Source: Rubrivivax sp. (lineage in GTDB: Bacteria; Pseudomonadota; Gammaproteobacteria; Burkholderiales; Burkholderiaceae_C). From it: a DNA stretch of 62,623 bases. Location: contig JACZKT010000389.1 in the NCBI GenBank assembly GCA_014859905.1, positions 1 through 62,623 of the forward strand, in the 5' to 3' direction. Each line of letters begins with the position of its first letter. Within the stretch, counting starts at the first letter, position 1. Shown here in pieces: positions 7,343-18,131 of the stretch. The position numbers were made by a program, and so were the translations under genes. The notes beneath the pieces are model-generated. The model worked only from the letters and a program-made list of their open reading frames with translations, was not told the origin of the DNA and searched no databases.

Positions 7343-9964
7343 ATGCAAGTCACCTTCGGCCTGAGCCTTGATGCCCGCCAGGGCCCCTCTCCGCAGAGCT
7401 ACTTCAACGCCCCCGTTGTTGGTCGACTCGGGTTCTTGTCGCTGCTGGAGACCTACCTCGGACTGGCTGCGCCTGAGGCGTCGGGCGCACAGCGCGTTGC
7501 GGTCTACATGGGCCACCTGCAGAACTACGACAACGGCAGCCGGTTCTACAGCCAGTCAATGAAGGCCGACAGCGTTGGAACCGCTGCGCGGCTCTTGTCC
7601 TGGCGCGACGAGTGGCGCCTCGGCGGTTGGCGTGGCACGGCCAATCCCAAGCATCCCGCTCGACTTCTAGAACTCGCAACGGTCGAAGCGGCGGCCGTCA
7701 AGTCGATGCCGCCCGGCGAAGGAGAACGCCTGGATTCGGTTGCTCAAGCTCTCGAGGCCACAGGTCCCGGCCCCGTTGCTGCGGTCACCCTCGTTGACCC
7801 CATCGAGGACTTCCCCTTCCTGTGGCGCCAAGTGCTTGCACGCTTGCCTTCGGTCAAGGTCAGCCTGCCAGCGCCTCAAGGCACGGGAGCATTGCGTGGC
7901 CTGCAGGACCAAGCGCTTCTCGCGATGTCTGGCAAGGGAATGCCCGGCAAGATTGCGCCCATCACAGACGGATGCATCCAGGTCGTTCGCGCCCTTTCTG
8001 CGGCGACCGCAGAGCACTGGCTGAGTGGCTATCAGGCAGCTAACCCAGCCGACCGACTGTTGCTCGCAGAGGACCTTGGTGACTCCGTTGACACCACGTT
8101 GGCTGCCACCGGTGGAGTGAATTGCGGCTTTGGGGGTCCAAGCCAGCTTCGTCCTGCCCTGCAAGCCATCGGTCTCGCCTTGGAGTTGTGCTGGGCACCG
8201 CTTGACGTCAGCCGCCTCGTCGACTTCCTGACCCACCCAGTCGGGCCATTCAGCCGGCAGGCGCGAGCCATGCTCGCGAAAGCCGTGGCGGAACAACCCG
8301 GAATCGGCGGACAAGCGTGGACGGACGCAAAGGGCAAGGTCGCCGCTGGGCAGGACGGCGAAGCCTTGGTCGCAGAAGTCGAGTTCTGGCTCGAGTGCGA
8401 CCGATGGCCGCGTGGTGAAGGCGCCCCCGTCGAAGTCTTGCTCGCACGAGTGGACAGGCTCAAGGAGTCGATGCGCCGCCGCCTGTCCGGTGAGCCGGCG
8501 GTCGTCGCGACACTCGCGCCCGCGCATCGCCAGTGCGCAGCCGTCTTAGACAGCTTGACGGAGCTCGCCCGTCAGGGCGTGACCAAGGTGCTGCCACGCC
8601 AAATTGAACAACTCGTCGCCCACGCCACCCCTGGCGGTGCGACCAATCCAGCTGCGGTCTCGCAAGTCGGCTGCATGCGCTCGGCAAGCACAGCGGCGGC
8701 CTGCGTCGAGCCGGCCGACGAAGTCGTCTGGTGGATGCCGGCCACCCCGGTGCTGACGCAGCAGCTCCCTTGGTCGCTGGCCGAAGTACAAGCGCTACAG
8801 GGCCTGGGAGTCGAGTTGCGAGACCCGGCGAAGCAGCTCACATCCTTGGCAATGCAGTGGCTGCGACCGCTGCTGGTCGCACGCAAGCGGTTTGTTCTGG
8901 TCTTGCCTCCACCGGGAGCAGAAGTTCACCCTGTGCGACAACTACTCCAGCAGCTTGTCCCGGACCTGGAATCTGGTGCACTTGACCTGGACATCGCAAT
9001 CGGCGGCCCGCTCCTCGGAACGCTGGCCGAGCAGGTCCCACCGATGCCCTTGCCCGAGGTCCAGCGCTACATCCAGCTGCCGGCGCCTGTGAGGCTGTCG
9101 TCAAATCCGCAGTCCTACACGGCACTCAACGAGCTCTTCAACGCCCCCGCGCTCTTCGCGCTCAAGCGCGTCGCCCTGCTGAGTCCGACGTCCATCCTCT
9201 CCGCAGAAGAGGACAACCGCCTCCTGGGCATCCTGGCCCACCGCGTCTTCGAGAAGCTATTTGCTCACGCCGACGCGCTGGCCTGGTCGAACCAGAAGGC
9301 AACGGACTGGTTCAAGTCACAGGCCGACGAACTGCTACGGACCGAAGGGGCGGTGCTGCTGATGCAGGGCGCTGGCGTGAGCCTGCAGCGCTTCCAGATG
9401 ACCTGTGAAGGCGCAATCTGTAACCTTCTAGACCACCTTCGCTCAGCAAGAGCGGTGCGCGTTCAGACCGAAGCCGAGTTCACTGGCGTTCTTGGCCAAG
9501 TGCCCCTGACGGGCAAGATTGACCTCCTTGTCGAGTTGCACGACAAGAAGACTGTCGCCCTCGACATGAAGTGGCGCGGCGACAACTACCATGCGGGCTT
9601 GCTCAGGGAAGGCGGCCACCTGCAGCTGGCGCTGTATTCCAGCCTCGTCCAGCAGCAAACCGGGACGGCACCAGCAGCGCTCGGGTTCTTCATCCTGGAG
9701 AGCGGCGCACTGTTCCTGACCCATCCAGACCTCTTCCCCCATGCGCAGGTGAGACGGCCGCCAGACGCCGTGACCGTCGCGACCTTGCTCGAGCACGCCA
9801 AGGCCACCTGGACCTGGAGAACTGGCCAGTTCGGTGCGGGCCAGGTTGAAGTCGTGCCGCAGAAGCCCTCCGACGACTACCAAGGCCCGCCAGGCACCCT
9901 GCCAGTGAAGGGGCCCAGCAAATGGGACCGCGACCACCTGGTCTTGCTGGGAGGGTGGGAATGA
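7343..9964 (+). CDS. AddB-like protein with C-terminal PD-(D/E)XK nuclease
   Basis: C-terminal 'SPTSILSAEEDNRLLGILAHRVFEKLF...GKIDLLVELHDKKTVALDMKWRGDNYHAGLLREGGHLQLALYSSLV'; stop overlaps helicase start (ATGATGA). Confidence 0.75.
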   Translation: MQVTFGLSLDARQGPSPQSYFNAPVVGRLGFLSLLETYLGLAAPEASGAQRVAVYMGHLQNYDNGSRFYSQSMKADSVGTAARLLSWRDEWRLGGWRGTANPKHPARLLELATVEAAAVKSMPPGEGERLDSVAQALEATGPGPVAAVTLVDPIEDFPFLWRQVLARLPSVKVSLPAPQGTGALRGLQDQALLAMSGKGMPGKIAPITDGCIQVVRALSAATAEHWLSGYQAANPADRLLLAEDLGDSVDTTLAATGGVNCGFGGPSQLRPALQAIGLALELCWAPLDVSRLVDFLTHPVGPFSRQARAMLAKAVAEQPGIGGQAWTDAKGKVAAGQDGEALVAEVEFWLECDRWPRGEGAPVEVLLARVDRLKESMRRRLSGEPAVVATLAPAHRQCAAVLDSLTELARQGVTKVLPRQIEQLVAHATPGGATNPAAVSQVGCMRSASTAAACVEPADEVVWWMPATPVLTQQLPWSLAEVQALQGLGVELRDPAKQLTSLAMQWLRPLLVARKRFVLVLPPPGAEVHPVRQLLQQLVPDLESGALDLDIAIGGPLLGTLAEQVPPMPLPEVQRYIQLPAPVRLSSNPQSYTALNELFNAPALFALKRVALLSPTSILSAEEDNRLLGILAHRVFEKLFAHADALAWSNQKATDWFKSQADELLRTEGAVLLMQGAGVSLQRFQMTCEGAICNLLDHLRSARAVRVQTEAEFTGVLGQVPLTGKIDLLVELHDKKTVALDMKWRGDNYHAGLLREGGHLQLALYSSLVQQQTGTAPAALGFFILESGALFLTHPDLFPHAQVRRPPDAVTVATLLEHAKATWTWRTGQFGAGQVEVVPQKPSDDYQGPPGTLPVKGPSKWDRDHLVLLGGWE

Positions 9965-12900
9965 TGAACAACATCGAGTTCGTCAGCGCCGGTGCGGGCA
10001 GCGGCAAGACCTACAAGCTGACCGAGACCCTTGCCCAGGCCCTCGAAGCCGGCTCCGCACGACCGCACGCCATCCTGGCCACCACGTTCACGGTGAAGGC
10101 GGCCACAGAGCTGCGCGAACGGGCCCGGTCCTGGCTGCTTGAGAAGGGGCGTATCGACCTGGCGACGGCCATCGGGCAGGCTCGCCTGGGAACTGTGAAC
10201 AGCGTCTGCGGGCAGATGCTCAAGCGGTTCTGCTTCGAGCTGGGCCTGTCTCCCGACCAGACTGTCCTGAGCGAAGGACAGACCAAGCGTCTTCTCGAGA
10301 CATCGCTTGCCGAGACCCTGGATGCGGCGGGACAGTCGGAGCTCGTTCGACTCACTGCCCGCTTCGGCATCGAGCAGGAGGACTGGTCCAAGACCATCAA
10401 GGACGTAGTCAAGGCCGCATTGGACAACGACATCGACGCGCCTGCGCTTCGTCAGATGGGAGCGCGCAACGCTGACCTGATGCTCTCCAACTGGCCCAAA
10501 CCAGCTGCTGGCACCGACCCCACCCCGGCCTTGGTCGCCGCACTCGGCAAGGCACGGCAGGAGGTCACCGACTTCATCGAGCAGCAAATTGCTGCCGGAG
10601 CAAAGGTCGCCAAGAACCTACACGAAGGCCTCGATGAGTTGCAGCGGTTTGAACGCGCCTTCCGCGAAGGGCGTTGGTCTTGGCCCGATTGGATTGGTGC
10701 TGCCGGCGTCGACGCCGGGGCCAAGGTCAAGCAAGTGCTTGAGCCTGTAAAGGCTGCGGCCCAGGCGCATGAGTCTCATCCGCTCTTCCATGCGGAGGTG
10801 CGCAAGTACCTCGAACTGGTGTTCAACCTCTCGGCCGATGCCCTCGATGCCTACGAAGAGGCCAAGACGGTGTTGGGCGCAGTGGACTTCAGCGACCAGG
10901 AGGTACTGCTGCTGCGTGCCATCCGGCAGAGCGCCACCGTACGAGAAGCGCTGGCTGCTGAGCTCGACCTCGTGATGGTCGATGAGTTCCAGGACACAAG
11001 CCCGCTCCAGCTCGCACTCTTCGTCGAATTCGCCAAGCTCGCCAAGCGCTCTGTCTGGGTCGGTGACCCCAAGCAGGCCATCTATGGCTTTCGCGGCACA
11101 GACGCCGGTCTGATTTCTGGCGTCCTGGGAGCCATCAAGATTTGGGGCGGCACCATCGGTCAGCCCCTGACCACATCCAGGCGCTCCACTCCTGCCCTGG
11201 TATCGCTCACCAACGAGGTCTTCGGCTCAGCATTCCTGCCAGACCTGTCGCCCCAGGATGTCGAGTTGCAGCCTTCGCGCAAAGATATCCCTGGTCAACC
11301 GGCGCTTCTGAACTGGGACTTCGAGAGCAGCAAGAACGATTCGGACTATCTCGGACTGGGTCAGGCTGTTCGCGGACTCCTTGCATCCGGCGCACAGGTC
11401 GAAGATAAGGCCAGCAAGGCACTTCGGCCGATACAGCCCGGCGACATCGCAGTGCTCTGCCGTCGCAATGAACAGGTCGAACTGGCCGTCACCTCGCTCA
11501 CCCGCTGGGGCATCCCCTCCGCCAGTCCTCGCTCGGGTCTTCTCGGCACGGCCGAGGCCATCTTCGTGCTTGCCTGCCTGAGGCGAATGCATGACGCCAG
11601 CGACACAGTTGCGTCTGCGCTGGTCCTGACCCTTGCCGACGGCACGCCGGTGGACACGTGGCTCGCCGACCGCCTGGACTACGTGGGCAAGGACGGCGCC
11701 AAGCTCTACGAGTGGAAGACAAGTGGGCAATCGGCTCATCCCCTGCTCGCCCGGCTCGAAGAACTTCGCTCAACCCTCGCATCCCTCACGCCGAGGGAAT
11801 CGCTTCGCATGGCAGCGGCAGAGTCACACGTCGCGCGACTTGCCGGCCAGTGGTCGAGCTCTCCGCACGAAGCTCGCACCCGTGTGGCCAACGTCGAAGC
11901 ACTGGTCGAACTCGGCAAGACCTACGAGAACGAATGCGTCGCTGCGAAGCGGCCCGCGACGGTGAGTGGAATGCTCCGGTGGCTCGACGCAGTCTCACAG
12001 GCTGAAGACGACGGTCGGGCGGCAACAGCGGACAACTCGGTCACGGTTCTCACCTATCACGGCGCCAAGGGCCTGGAGTGGCCGGTCGTGGTGCTCACCG
12101 CCCTCGGCGAGACTGCAAGGAGTGCGCTCTGGAGCGTACGCGCGCGGACGGTCGGCGCATTCGACCCACAACAGCCCCTTGGCAACCGATTCATTCACTG
12201 CTGGCTGAAGACTTGGGGCAAGCGCTCCGCCCCACAGGCGGCCGTCAACGCGGAGGCAAGCGACATCGGCAGGGCCATGCAAAGCGATGCGCTGGCTGAG
12301 AACAAGCGACTGCTCTATGTCGGGCTGACCCGCGCCCGTGACATGAATGTGATTTCGTCTTTTGTGCGGAAGGCAGGACCCAACCGTGGTTGGGTCGAGG
12401 AAATTCCGACTGCAACGCCGGTCCTGTTTGGTGTCACTGCGACGTTGGTGCTGCCCGACGGCCAGCGGCTCGCGAGAGTCTCGAGGGCCTGGAGCAAGGA
12501 CGACTGCGCGCTGCAGCCGGCACCTCAGCCTGCCGTAGACCGCCACTGGTTCGTTCCCCGGCCCCGCGCGACTGCCAAGCCACTGTGGCATCGGCCGAGC
12601 AGCGAAGTCGGCGGGCAGTTCACGGTCGCAGAAACCGAAACTGTGGGCGTTCGCATCGCCCTAGCTGGAAAGCCAGACATGGTCGACCTGGGAACCGCCC
12701 TGCACCTGTGCATCGCGCGGGCGGGTGTTCTCGGAAAGGTCGAGCCCAGCGAGGTCGAGCGAATCCTCAGCAGCTGGGGCGTGGCCAATGCCGTCGACAA
12801 AGCGGCGGTCATCGCCCAACTCACGACCTTCCACGCCTGGCTTGGTAAGCGTTGGCCTGGATGCCCCGTCTTCGTCGAGGTGCCGGTCGAGACCGACGGA

Positions 12901-13137
12901 CCTGAGGGGACGCGCATTCGTGGACGCATCGACCTCCTCGTGGATACGCCACCCGGCTGGGTCCTGCTTGACCACAAGGCCAACCCTGGCGGCTCCGACC
13001 GAGATGAAGACCTTGCGCTAGCGCACGGGCCGCAGCTCGCTTCTTATGCCCACGCCCTGCTGGGCGCGACCGGCAAGCCGGTCGTCGAGCAGTGGCTGTA
13101 CTTGCCCGTCGCTGCCCGCGCTGTGCGTTTGAGTTGA
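9961..13137 (+). CDS. UvrD/AddA-like helicase with C-terminal PD-(D/E)XK domain
   Basis: 'SAGAGSGKTYKLTETLAQAL', 'DEFQDTSPLQLALF', 'VGDPKQAIYGFRG', 'TYHGAKGLEWPVVV', 'LLYVGLTRARD', C-terminal 'GRIDLLVDTPPGWVLLDHKA'. Confidence 0.9.
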   Translation: MMNNIEFVSAGAGSGKTYKLTETLAQALEAGSARPHAILATTFTVKAATELRERARSWLLEKGRIDLATAIGQARLGTVNSVCGQMLKRFCFELGLSPDQTVLSEGQTKRLLETSLAETLDAAGQSELVRLTARFGIEQEDWSKTIKDVVKAALDNDIDAPALRQMGARNADLMLSNWPKPAAGTDPTPALVAALGKARQEVTDFIEQQIAAGAKVAKNLHEGLDELQRFERAFREGRWSWPDWIGAAGVDAGAKVKQVLEPVKAAAQAHESHPLFHAEVRKYLELVFNLSADALDAYEEAKTVLGAVDFSDQEVLLLRAIRQSATVREALAAELDLVMVDEFQDTSPLQLALFVEFAKLAKRSVWVGDPKQAIYGFRGTDAGLISGVLGAIKIWGGTIGQPLTTSRRSTPALVSLTNEVFGSAFLPDLSPQDVELQPSRKDIPGQPALLNWDFESSKNDSDYLGLGQAVRGLLASGAQVEDKASKALRPIQPGDIAVLCRRNEQVELAVTSLTRWGIPSASPRSGLLGTAEAIFVLACLRRMHDASDTVASALVLTLADGTPVDTWLADRLDYVGKDGAKLYEWKTSGQSAHPLLARLEELRSTLASLTPRESLRMAAAESHVARLAGQWSSSPHEARTRVANVEALVELGKTYENECVAAKRPATVSGMLRWLDAVSQAEDDGRAATADNSVTVLTYHGAKGLEWPVVVLTALGETARSALWSVRARTVGAFDPQQPLGNRFIHCWLKTWGKRSAPQAAVNAEASDIGRAMQSDALAENKRLLYVGLTRARDMNVISSFVRKAGPNRGWVEEIPTATPVLFGVTATLVLPDGQRLARVSRAWSKDDCALQPAPQPAVDRHWFVPRPRATAKPLWHRPSSEVGGQFTVAETETVGVRIALAGKPDMVDLGTALHLCIARAGVLGKVEPSEVERILSSWGVANAVDKAAVIAQLTTFHAWLGKRWPGCPVFVEVPVETDGPEGTRIRGRIDLLVDTPPGWVLLDHKANPGGSDRDEDLALAHGPQLASYAHALLGATGKPVVEQWLYLPVAARAVRLS

Positions 13138-13266
13138 GACTTGCGCTCGGCGTCCCTCTGCGGCGAAGGACGCGGTGCAACAATGAAGCGAGCACGTTCG
13201 TGACGGCCATGACGTCCAGCTTGCGCCGTTGAATGGCACGAAGACCATGGAACAGGGACAACAACG

Positions 13267-15522
13267 ATGAACGGCAAGCTCGAGAGCAACGCAGCGCTTA
13301 AAACGCAACTTGACGCGGCTTCCACTGCTGCGGCTACCTCTGGTGGTGCCCAGGACTGGTACGCCAGGCTGGCCAAGTTCCTCCAGGACGTCAAAGCCGG
13401 AGTGCCAGCAAAGCTCCAGGACGCCGACTTCCTCAGGCGCTTGTGGGACGAGAACCCCGTTGCCGCAACAGGCATGGGCTCGGTCAAGATGGCCCCAGCC
13501 CTTCAAGACGCTGACTTCAAGTCCTGGTTTGCTGCTGAGGTAGCAAAACCCTTACCCTCAGAGCCCGCTGAGGCCGAGGCCCATCTCACCGCGCTCTACA
13601 ACGGCCTGCGCGACAGGCTCAAAGACCTGTGCGGCCGCACACCGCGGCTCAAGCTCAATCGTGTGCTGTGCGCGCTCTACCCGGAGCACTTCACGACCGT
13701 CGCCGACCCAGGCAAGCTGCTCTACCTCCACAAGGAGATGGGTGGCGCAGGCAATGACCATCCCGTGCGCGCCCACAAGGCCATCCGGAGCCGCATCGAC
13801 GAGGTGCTCGGCCCGGTCGATGGCTCCAATCAGCTCGAGTTGGTCCGTCGAATGTGCCTGCCTTGGATGGTTTTCGACCGCATCTCTGAGGACAGTGCAC
13901 CTGACGGTACGTCCGACCCTTCAGCGCATGCATCAGCACTGAAGCCTCTGCCAGCAACGCTGCGGCGCAAAGGCCTGACGTCGATGAAGGGCGGTTTCCA
14001 GACGCTACTGGGCTACTTGCCAGAGTTGAGCGAGGGCGTATCGCGCGATGAGTTCGCCGAAATCATCAAGCAGAGCAATCCGGAACTGGCGCCTGGCAGC
14101 CTACCGACATGCATCAATGTTGTCTCCCGAGAATTTGACCTCTGCAAACACGACGGCGACGCCTATCGGCTGAGCGCCCGCGGCATCAACCTGCTTGAGA
14201 CACAGGACCCAGATGAATTTGCGGACCATCTACTGACCAAGATTCTCGGCGTCGACCATGTGCTCAAGACGCTTGAGAAGTCTCCTCAGGTCAAGAGCTT
14301 CCTTATCAGCATGCTGCAGAAAGTTCATCCCGGATGGACCACGGGCTTTGCACCCTCCTCGCTGCTTGGCTGGCTCGTCAGCCTTGACCTCATCGCCATT
14401 AGCGACAAGAAGCTGTTCTCGCTCACCGAACGAGGCAAGCGTTGGGCAGAGTTGGTGACCTGGGAACCTCAAAGCCTGCCCAAGCCGGCTGAGACCGTTG
14501 CCGAAGTCAAGACCGAGGTCTCCGAAGTCGCCACGATTCCGTCCTTTGCCGAACTGTGGACCCGGCTTTCCGGCCTCATCACCGGGAAGCTGGTGCTTGA
14601 GCAGTCACTGGTTGCTCAACTGCATGCCGGGCTGTGGTTCCACCCCGTGCGCCACTTCGCCGTTCTCACGGGCATTTCAGGCTCGGGCAAGACCCAGCTG
14701 GCCCAAAAATACGCGCTGGCCCTGTGCAACCAGACCGAGACCGACCACGACCGAGTCCTCGTCATTCCAGTGCAGCCTGGCTGGTATGACCCGGCACCCC
14801 TCCTTGGCTACGTCAACCCCATCCAAGAGTCGTCATATCGCAGCGCGCCCTTCCTTGACCTGCTGTTGCGGGCTGCGGAGGACCCCGAGCGACCCTATGT
14901 GGCCATCCTCGACGAGATGAACCTCTCGCACCCCGAGCAGTACCTGGCACCGGTGCTATCGGCGATGGAGACGCGAGAGGAGCTCAACTTGCACCAGTTC
15001 GGCGAAGGCAGCACGCCCATCCCAGGGCGTGTCCCCTACCCGGCAAACCTGGCCATCATCGGCACGCTGAACATGGACGAGACCACTCACGGCCTGTCCG
15101 ACAAGGTGCTCGACCGTGCCTACACGCTGGAGTTCTGGAACATCAGCGTGCAGGACTTTCCCGGTTGGAAATCCTCCACCCTGGCGCCAGAACTGAAGGA
15201 GAAGACGCAGGCCGTGCTGACCAAGCTCGTCGAAGCGCTTGAACCTGTCCGCCTGCACTTCGGCTGGCGCACCATCGATGATGTGCTGAGCTACCTCACA
15301 TTCCACGCCGCGCTGTCAGCGACTCAAGACGCCGCGCTCGACAACGTCATCTACGCCAAAGTGCTGCCCAAACTGCGAGGCGAGCGCTCCAACAAGTTCC
15401 AGCAGGCACTCATTGACGCACACAAGGTTCTTGCAGAGCACGGTCTGACCCGCTGCTGCAAGAAGGTCAAGAGCCTTCAAGACGACCTCGAAGCCACCGG
15501 TTCGGCGCGGTTCTGGCGCTAA
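13267..15522 (+). CDS. McrB-like AAA+ ATPase
   Basis: 'AVLTGISGSGKTQLAQKYALAL', 'YVAILDEMNLSHPEQYLAPVLSAMETREEL', 'IIGTLNMDETTHGLSDKVLDRAYTLEF'. Confidence 0.88.
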   Translation: MNGKLESNAALKTQLDAASTAAATSGGAQDWYARLAKFLQDVKAGVPAKLQDADFLRRLWDENPVAATGMGSVKMAPALQDADFKSWFAAEVAKPLPSEPAEAEAHLTALYNGLRDRLKDLCGRTPRLKLNRVLCALYPEHFTTVADPGKLLYLHKEMGGAGNDHPVRAHKAIRSRIDEVLGPVDGSNQLELVRRMCLPWMVFDRISEDSAPDGTSDPSAHASALKPLPATLRRKGLTSMKGGFQTLLGYLPELSEGVSRDEFAEIIKQSNPELAPGSLPTCINVVSREFDLCKHDGDAYRLSARGINLLETQDPDEFADHLLTKILGVDHVLKTLEKSPQVKSFLISMLQKVHPGWTTGFAPSSLLGWLVSLDLIAISDKKLFSLTERGKRWAELVTWEPQSLPKPAETVAEVKTEVSEVATIPSFAELWTRLSGLITGKLVLEQSLVAQLHAGLWFHPVRHFAVLTGISGSGKTQLAQKYALALCNQTETDHDRVLVIPVQPGWYDPAPLLGYVNPIQESSYRSAPFLDLLLRAAEDPERPYVAILDEMNLSHPEQYLAPVLSAMETREELNLHQFGEGSTPIPGRVPYPANLAIIGTLNMDETTHGLSDKVLDRAYTLEFWNISVQDFPGWKSSTLAPELKEKTQAVLTKLVEALEPVRLHFGWRTIDDVLSYLTFHAALSATQDAALDNVIYAKVLPKLRGERSNKFQQALIDAHKVLAEHGLTRCCKKVKSLQDDLEATGSARFWR

Positions 15523-15555
15523 CCCACAGGCCCACAACTCCCCGCAGGCACTCCT

Positions 15556-17106
15556 GTGCTTCGAATCCGCCCGGAAGCCAGCCCCAACGATGGCGCATGG
15601 GTGCAAGTTGAACCAGGTGGCGTGTTAGCCGGCCTCCAGGAGGATTCGGCCTACCTCATCGAGGTCAGCTCCGAGGTCACCGCCATATTCGTCGATGACG
15701 TGCAGCTGCAGCCGGTGTCGCCTTCGGTGTTCTGCTGGTCCCCAGCGCTCTATGCAGGTCGCGTCACCTTTGACGCCGTGCTTGCAACGGGCGGCACACA
15801 GCGCTACTTCCTGGACATCAGCCCAAATCCCAAGAAGAGCGGCCAGGATGAGTTCGATGGCATGGTGGCCGAGATACGCGAGTTCGACCAATCGCTTCTC
15901 AGCGGGACGTCGTCCGCGACCATGGCTTTCGGTCGCGCCGGCCGCCCCGGTCGCTACGAGTGGGACATCTTGCTGTCGCGCCTGCGCGAACACGGGCCAG
16001 CGTTCCTCGATGCCATAGAGACCATCACACGCTCACCACACCGCTTCCTTGCCGCAGACAAGAAAGTCCTTCCGCTCTCCCAGGTTCGTCGACTGCACCA
16101 CAGTGCCTTGCAAGACCGCCGGCTTGCAGCGATTGCAGCCGGGGCCAACGTCGGCATAGCGGACCTGGACACGTTCCAGGTGAACAGCCTGACCTCGTCT
16201 CCGACGTTCGACACACCAGCCAACCGCGCGTTGCTGGCCCTGCTTCGCCGATTCAGTGCCGTGGTCCATTCCGTGGCCGATGCAGTCAGGTCGCTCAAGC
16301 TGGGCGCCCTGCGGGAGGAGCAGGAAAGCCGAACGCCGCGAAGACTCTTGGTCTTGGAGGCGATGCAGCGCAGGGCACAGCTACTGTTGACCGGCCCACT
16401 CTTTCGCGAGGTAGCTTCCGCGCAGACCTCATCTGCCGGACTTACCCAGATTGCAGCCCAACCAGCATACAGCCGTGCCTATCGGCTCGGCTCGCGGGCA
16501 CTAGCCTCACAACTCGATGGCGACGACTCGGCTGACAACCTGCACATCCCGCCGTCGTGGGGCATCTATGAAACCTGGTGCTACCTGACAGTTGTAAAGG
16601 CTGTGTCCGACGTCACTGGATGCCCCGCGGTCGAACGGCCCTCCAGGGCCGTGGCGGCGGACCGCAGTTTGACCTTCGATTTATCCGAGGGGCGGTTCCT
16701 GGAGGTACTTTTTCAGGGGGTCTTCCCAGCACAGACTGCGTCTAACGGCAGACTAGGTTGGAGCATCTCGCGCGAGCGGCGCCCCGACATCGTTCTAGTC
16801 CTGCACTCACCAAACAGAGTGCGAACTGCTGTGTTCGACGCCAAGTGGAGGAGCAAACGAGCCAATGTCCTAGATGCCATGGAGTCCGCGCACATCTATC
16901 ACGACGCGCTACGCCTAGGCGACATCGCGCCAAGTCCCTGCGTCTTATTGCTACCCGGGCAATCTGATGTGCCAGAGCTTGAGGAATCCGAGTTTGTCGC
17001 CGCCCATGGAGTTGGTGCCATCAGCGCGGTGCGAATCGGAGCTGAAGGCCTGCTTCTTTTAGCCAACCTACTCTCTGGCTGGCTGGCAACAGTTCACTCG
17101 TCGTAG
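15556..17106 (+). CDS. DUF2357/McrC-like PD-(D/E)XK nuclease
   Basis: Follows McrB-like gene; C-terminal 'RRPDIVLVLHSPNRVRTAVFDAKWRSKRANVLDAMESAHIYHDAL' (D...DAKW pattern). Confidence 0.75.
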   Translation: MLRIRPEASPNDGAWVQVEPGGVLAGLQEDSAYLIEVSSEVTAIFVDDVQLQPVSPSVFCWSPALYAGRVTFDAVLATGGTQRYFLDISPNPKKSGQDEFDGMVAEIREFDQSLLSGTSSATMAFGRAGRPGRYEWDILLSRLREHGPAFLDAIETITRSPHRFLAADKKVLPLSQVRRLHHSALQDRRLAAIAAGANVGIADLDTFQVNSLTSSPTFDTPANRALLALLRRFSAVVHSVADAVRSLKLGALREEQESRTPRRLLVLEAMQRRAQLLLTGPLFREVASAQTSSAGLTQIAAQPAYSRAYRLGSRALASQLDGDDSADNLHIPPSWGIYETWCYLTVVKAVSDVTGCPAVERPSRAVAADRSLTFDLSEGRFLEVLFQGVFPAQTASNGRLGWSISRERRPDIVLVLHSPNRVRTAVFDAKWRSKRANVLDAMESAHIYHDALRLGDIAPSPCVLLLPGQSDVPELEESEFVAAHGVGAISAVRIGAEGLLLLANLLSGWLATVHSS

Positions 17107-17156
17107 ACCTTGGGCTGCAGGCCCGGTCAATCTCAAATCCGGCTCCCAATTCGTTC

Positions 17157-17375
17157 CTACAGGCGGCCTGCCCGGCTGGCTGCCTTCTCGCTCATGAAGG
17201 CAGCCTCCACCAGGCTCCCATTGACGAACACCCGCCCCTCCTTGACCTCAATGAGCATGCTGCCCCAGCGGCTCTCCCACACATAGCGCAGGACGCCTTC
17301 AGCTGCGAGCGGCAGCTCCGCCTGAGCGTTCTCCCCGCTGAGGACAAGAATTTCTGGAAGCAGTCGCGCGTTCAT
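17157..17375 (-). CDS. small hypothetical protein
   Basis: Clean 72-aa ORF MNARLLPEILVLSGENAQAELPLAAEGVLRYVWESRWGSMLIEVKEGRVFVNGSLVEAA. Confidence 0.5.
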   Translation of the reverse strand: MNARLLPEILVLSGENAQAELPLAAEGVLRYVWESRWGSMLIEVKEGRVFVNGSLVEAAFMSEKAASRAGRL

Positions 17376-17789
17376 GGATTGGTTCGTCCACAGCGGTCCG
17401 GCGGAAGGCCAGCATCGGCAGTGCGTTCAGGGTGAAGCTCAGCACCAGAGCCAGATGCGACGAAGCCACTCCGGGATGCGATTCGGGCGGGGGCGGTAGT
17501 GCTGACGAAGATGGGAGTTCACGGGTACCTCGCTTGGGTGGATACTGTAGTTTCTCACAGTACTGGGTGCAACAACAGATTGCGGTGGGCGCTCAGGCTG
17601 CTGCAGCGCCGCGTGCGGGACTGTCGGTGAGGCGGGCGCCAGGGTTGCGCGCCAGTTGGGCGCGCATCTACCTGCGCCTCTAGCGCGCGAGGCCAACAAG
17701 TGTCCGAGTTCCGCCCGACCTGTGAACTGGCCCGCTTTCGGCCCAGTTGGCGGCCGGTGCGCAGGCCCATGCAGCTGTACGCTGAGGGC

Positions 17790-18053
17790 ATGAGCGATGA
17801 CCTTAGATGCTTCAGGAACCTGCCGTCAGTGGAAGACCTATTCGGCGATGAGGCAGGGCCTCCCCGCCCGAAGTGGGCCAGGCCCCTCCTTGACGCCTTC
17901 TGGCCCGACGTCGGCACGAGCACCAAGGGCCTCTGTCTTATGGCTCCAAAGGACGCCGAGTTGTTGGACGAACTGTGGTCGTTGTTCGGCGTTCCAATGC
18001 GCTGCTACGAAAACACTCCTGCGGTGATTGGCCGGGCGAACGAGGCCCGATAG
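17790..18053 (+). CDS. small hypothetical protein
   Basis: MSDDLRCFRNLPSVEDLFGDEAGPPRPKWARPLLDAFWPDVGTSTKGLCLMAPKDAELLDELWSLFGVP; plausible composition. Confidence 0.4.
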   Translation: MSDDLRCFRNLPSVEDLFGDEAGPPRPKWARPLLDAFWPDVGTSTKGLCLMAPKDAELLDELWSLFGVPMRCYENTPAVIGRANEAR

Positions 18054-18131
18054 ACGAGCGAAGGCCCCGGCCGAAGCGTGAGCCTGTTCATGGCTGCGTG
18101 TGCATTCCATGCCGACTGGAGTCATCGTCTC

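Noticed and set aside
7667-8527. 286-aa minus-strand ORF
   Set aside because: Antisense to the AddB-like CDS with no coherent domain.
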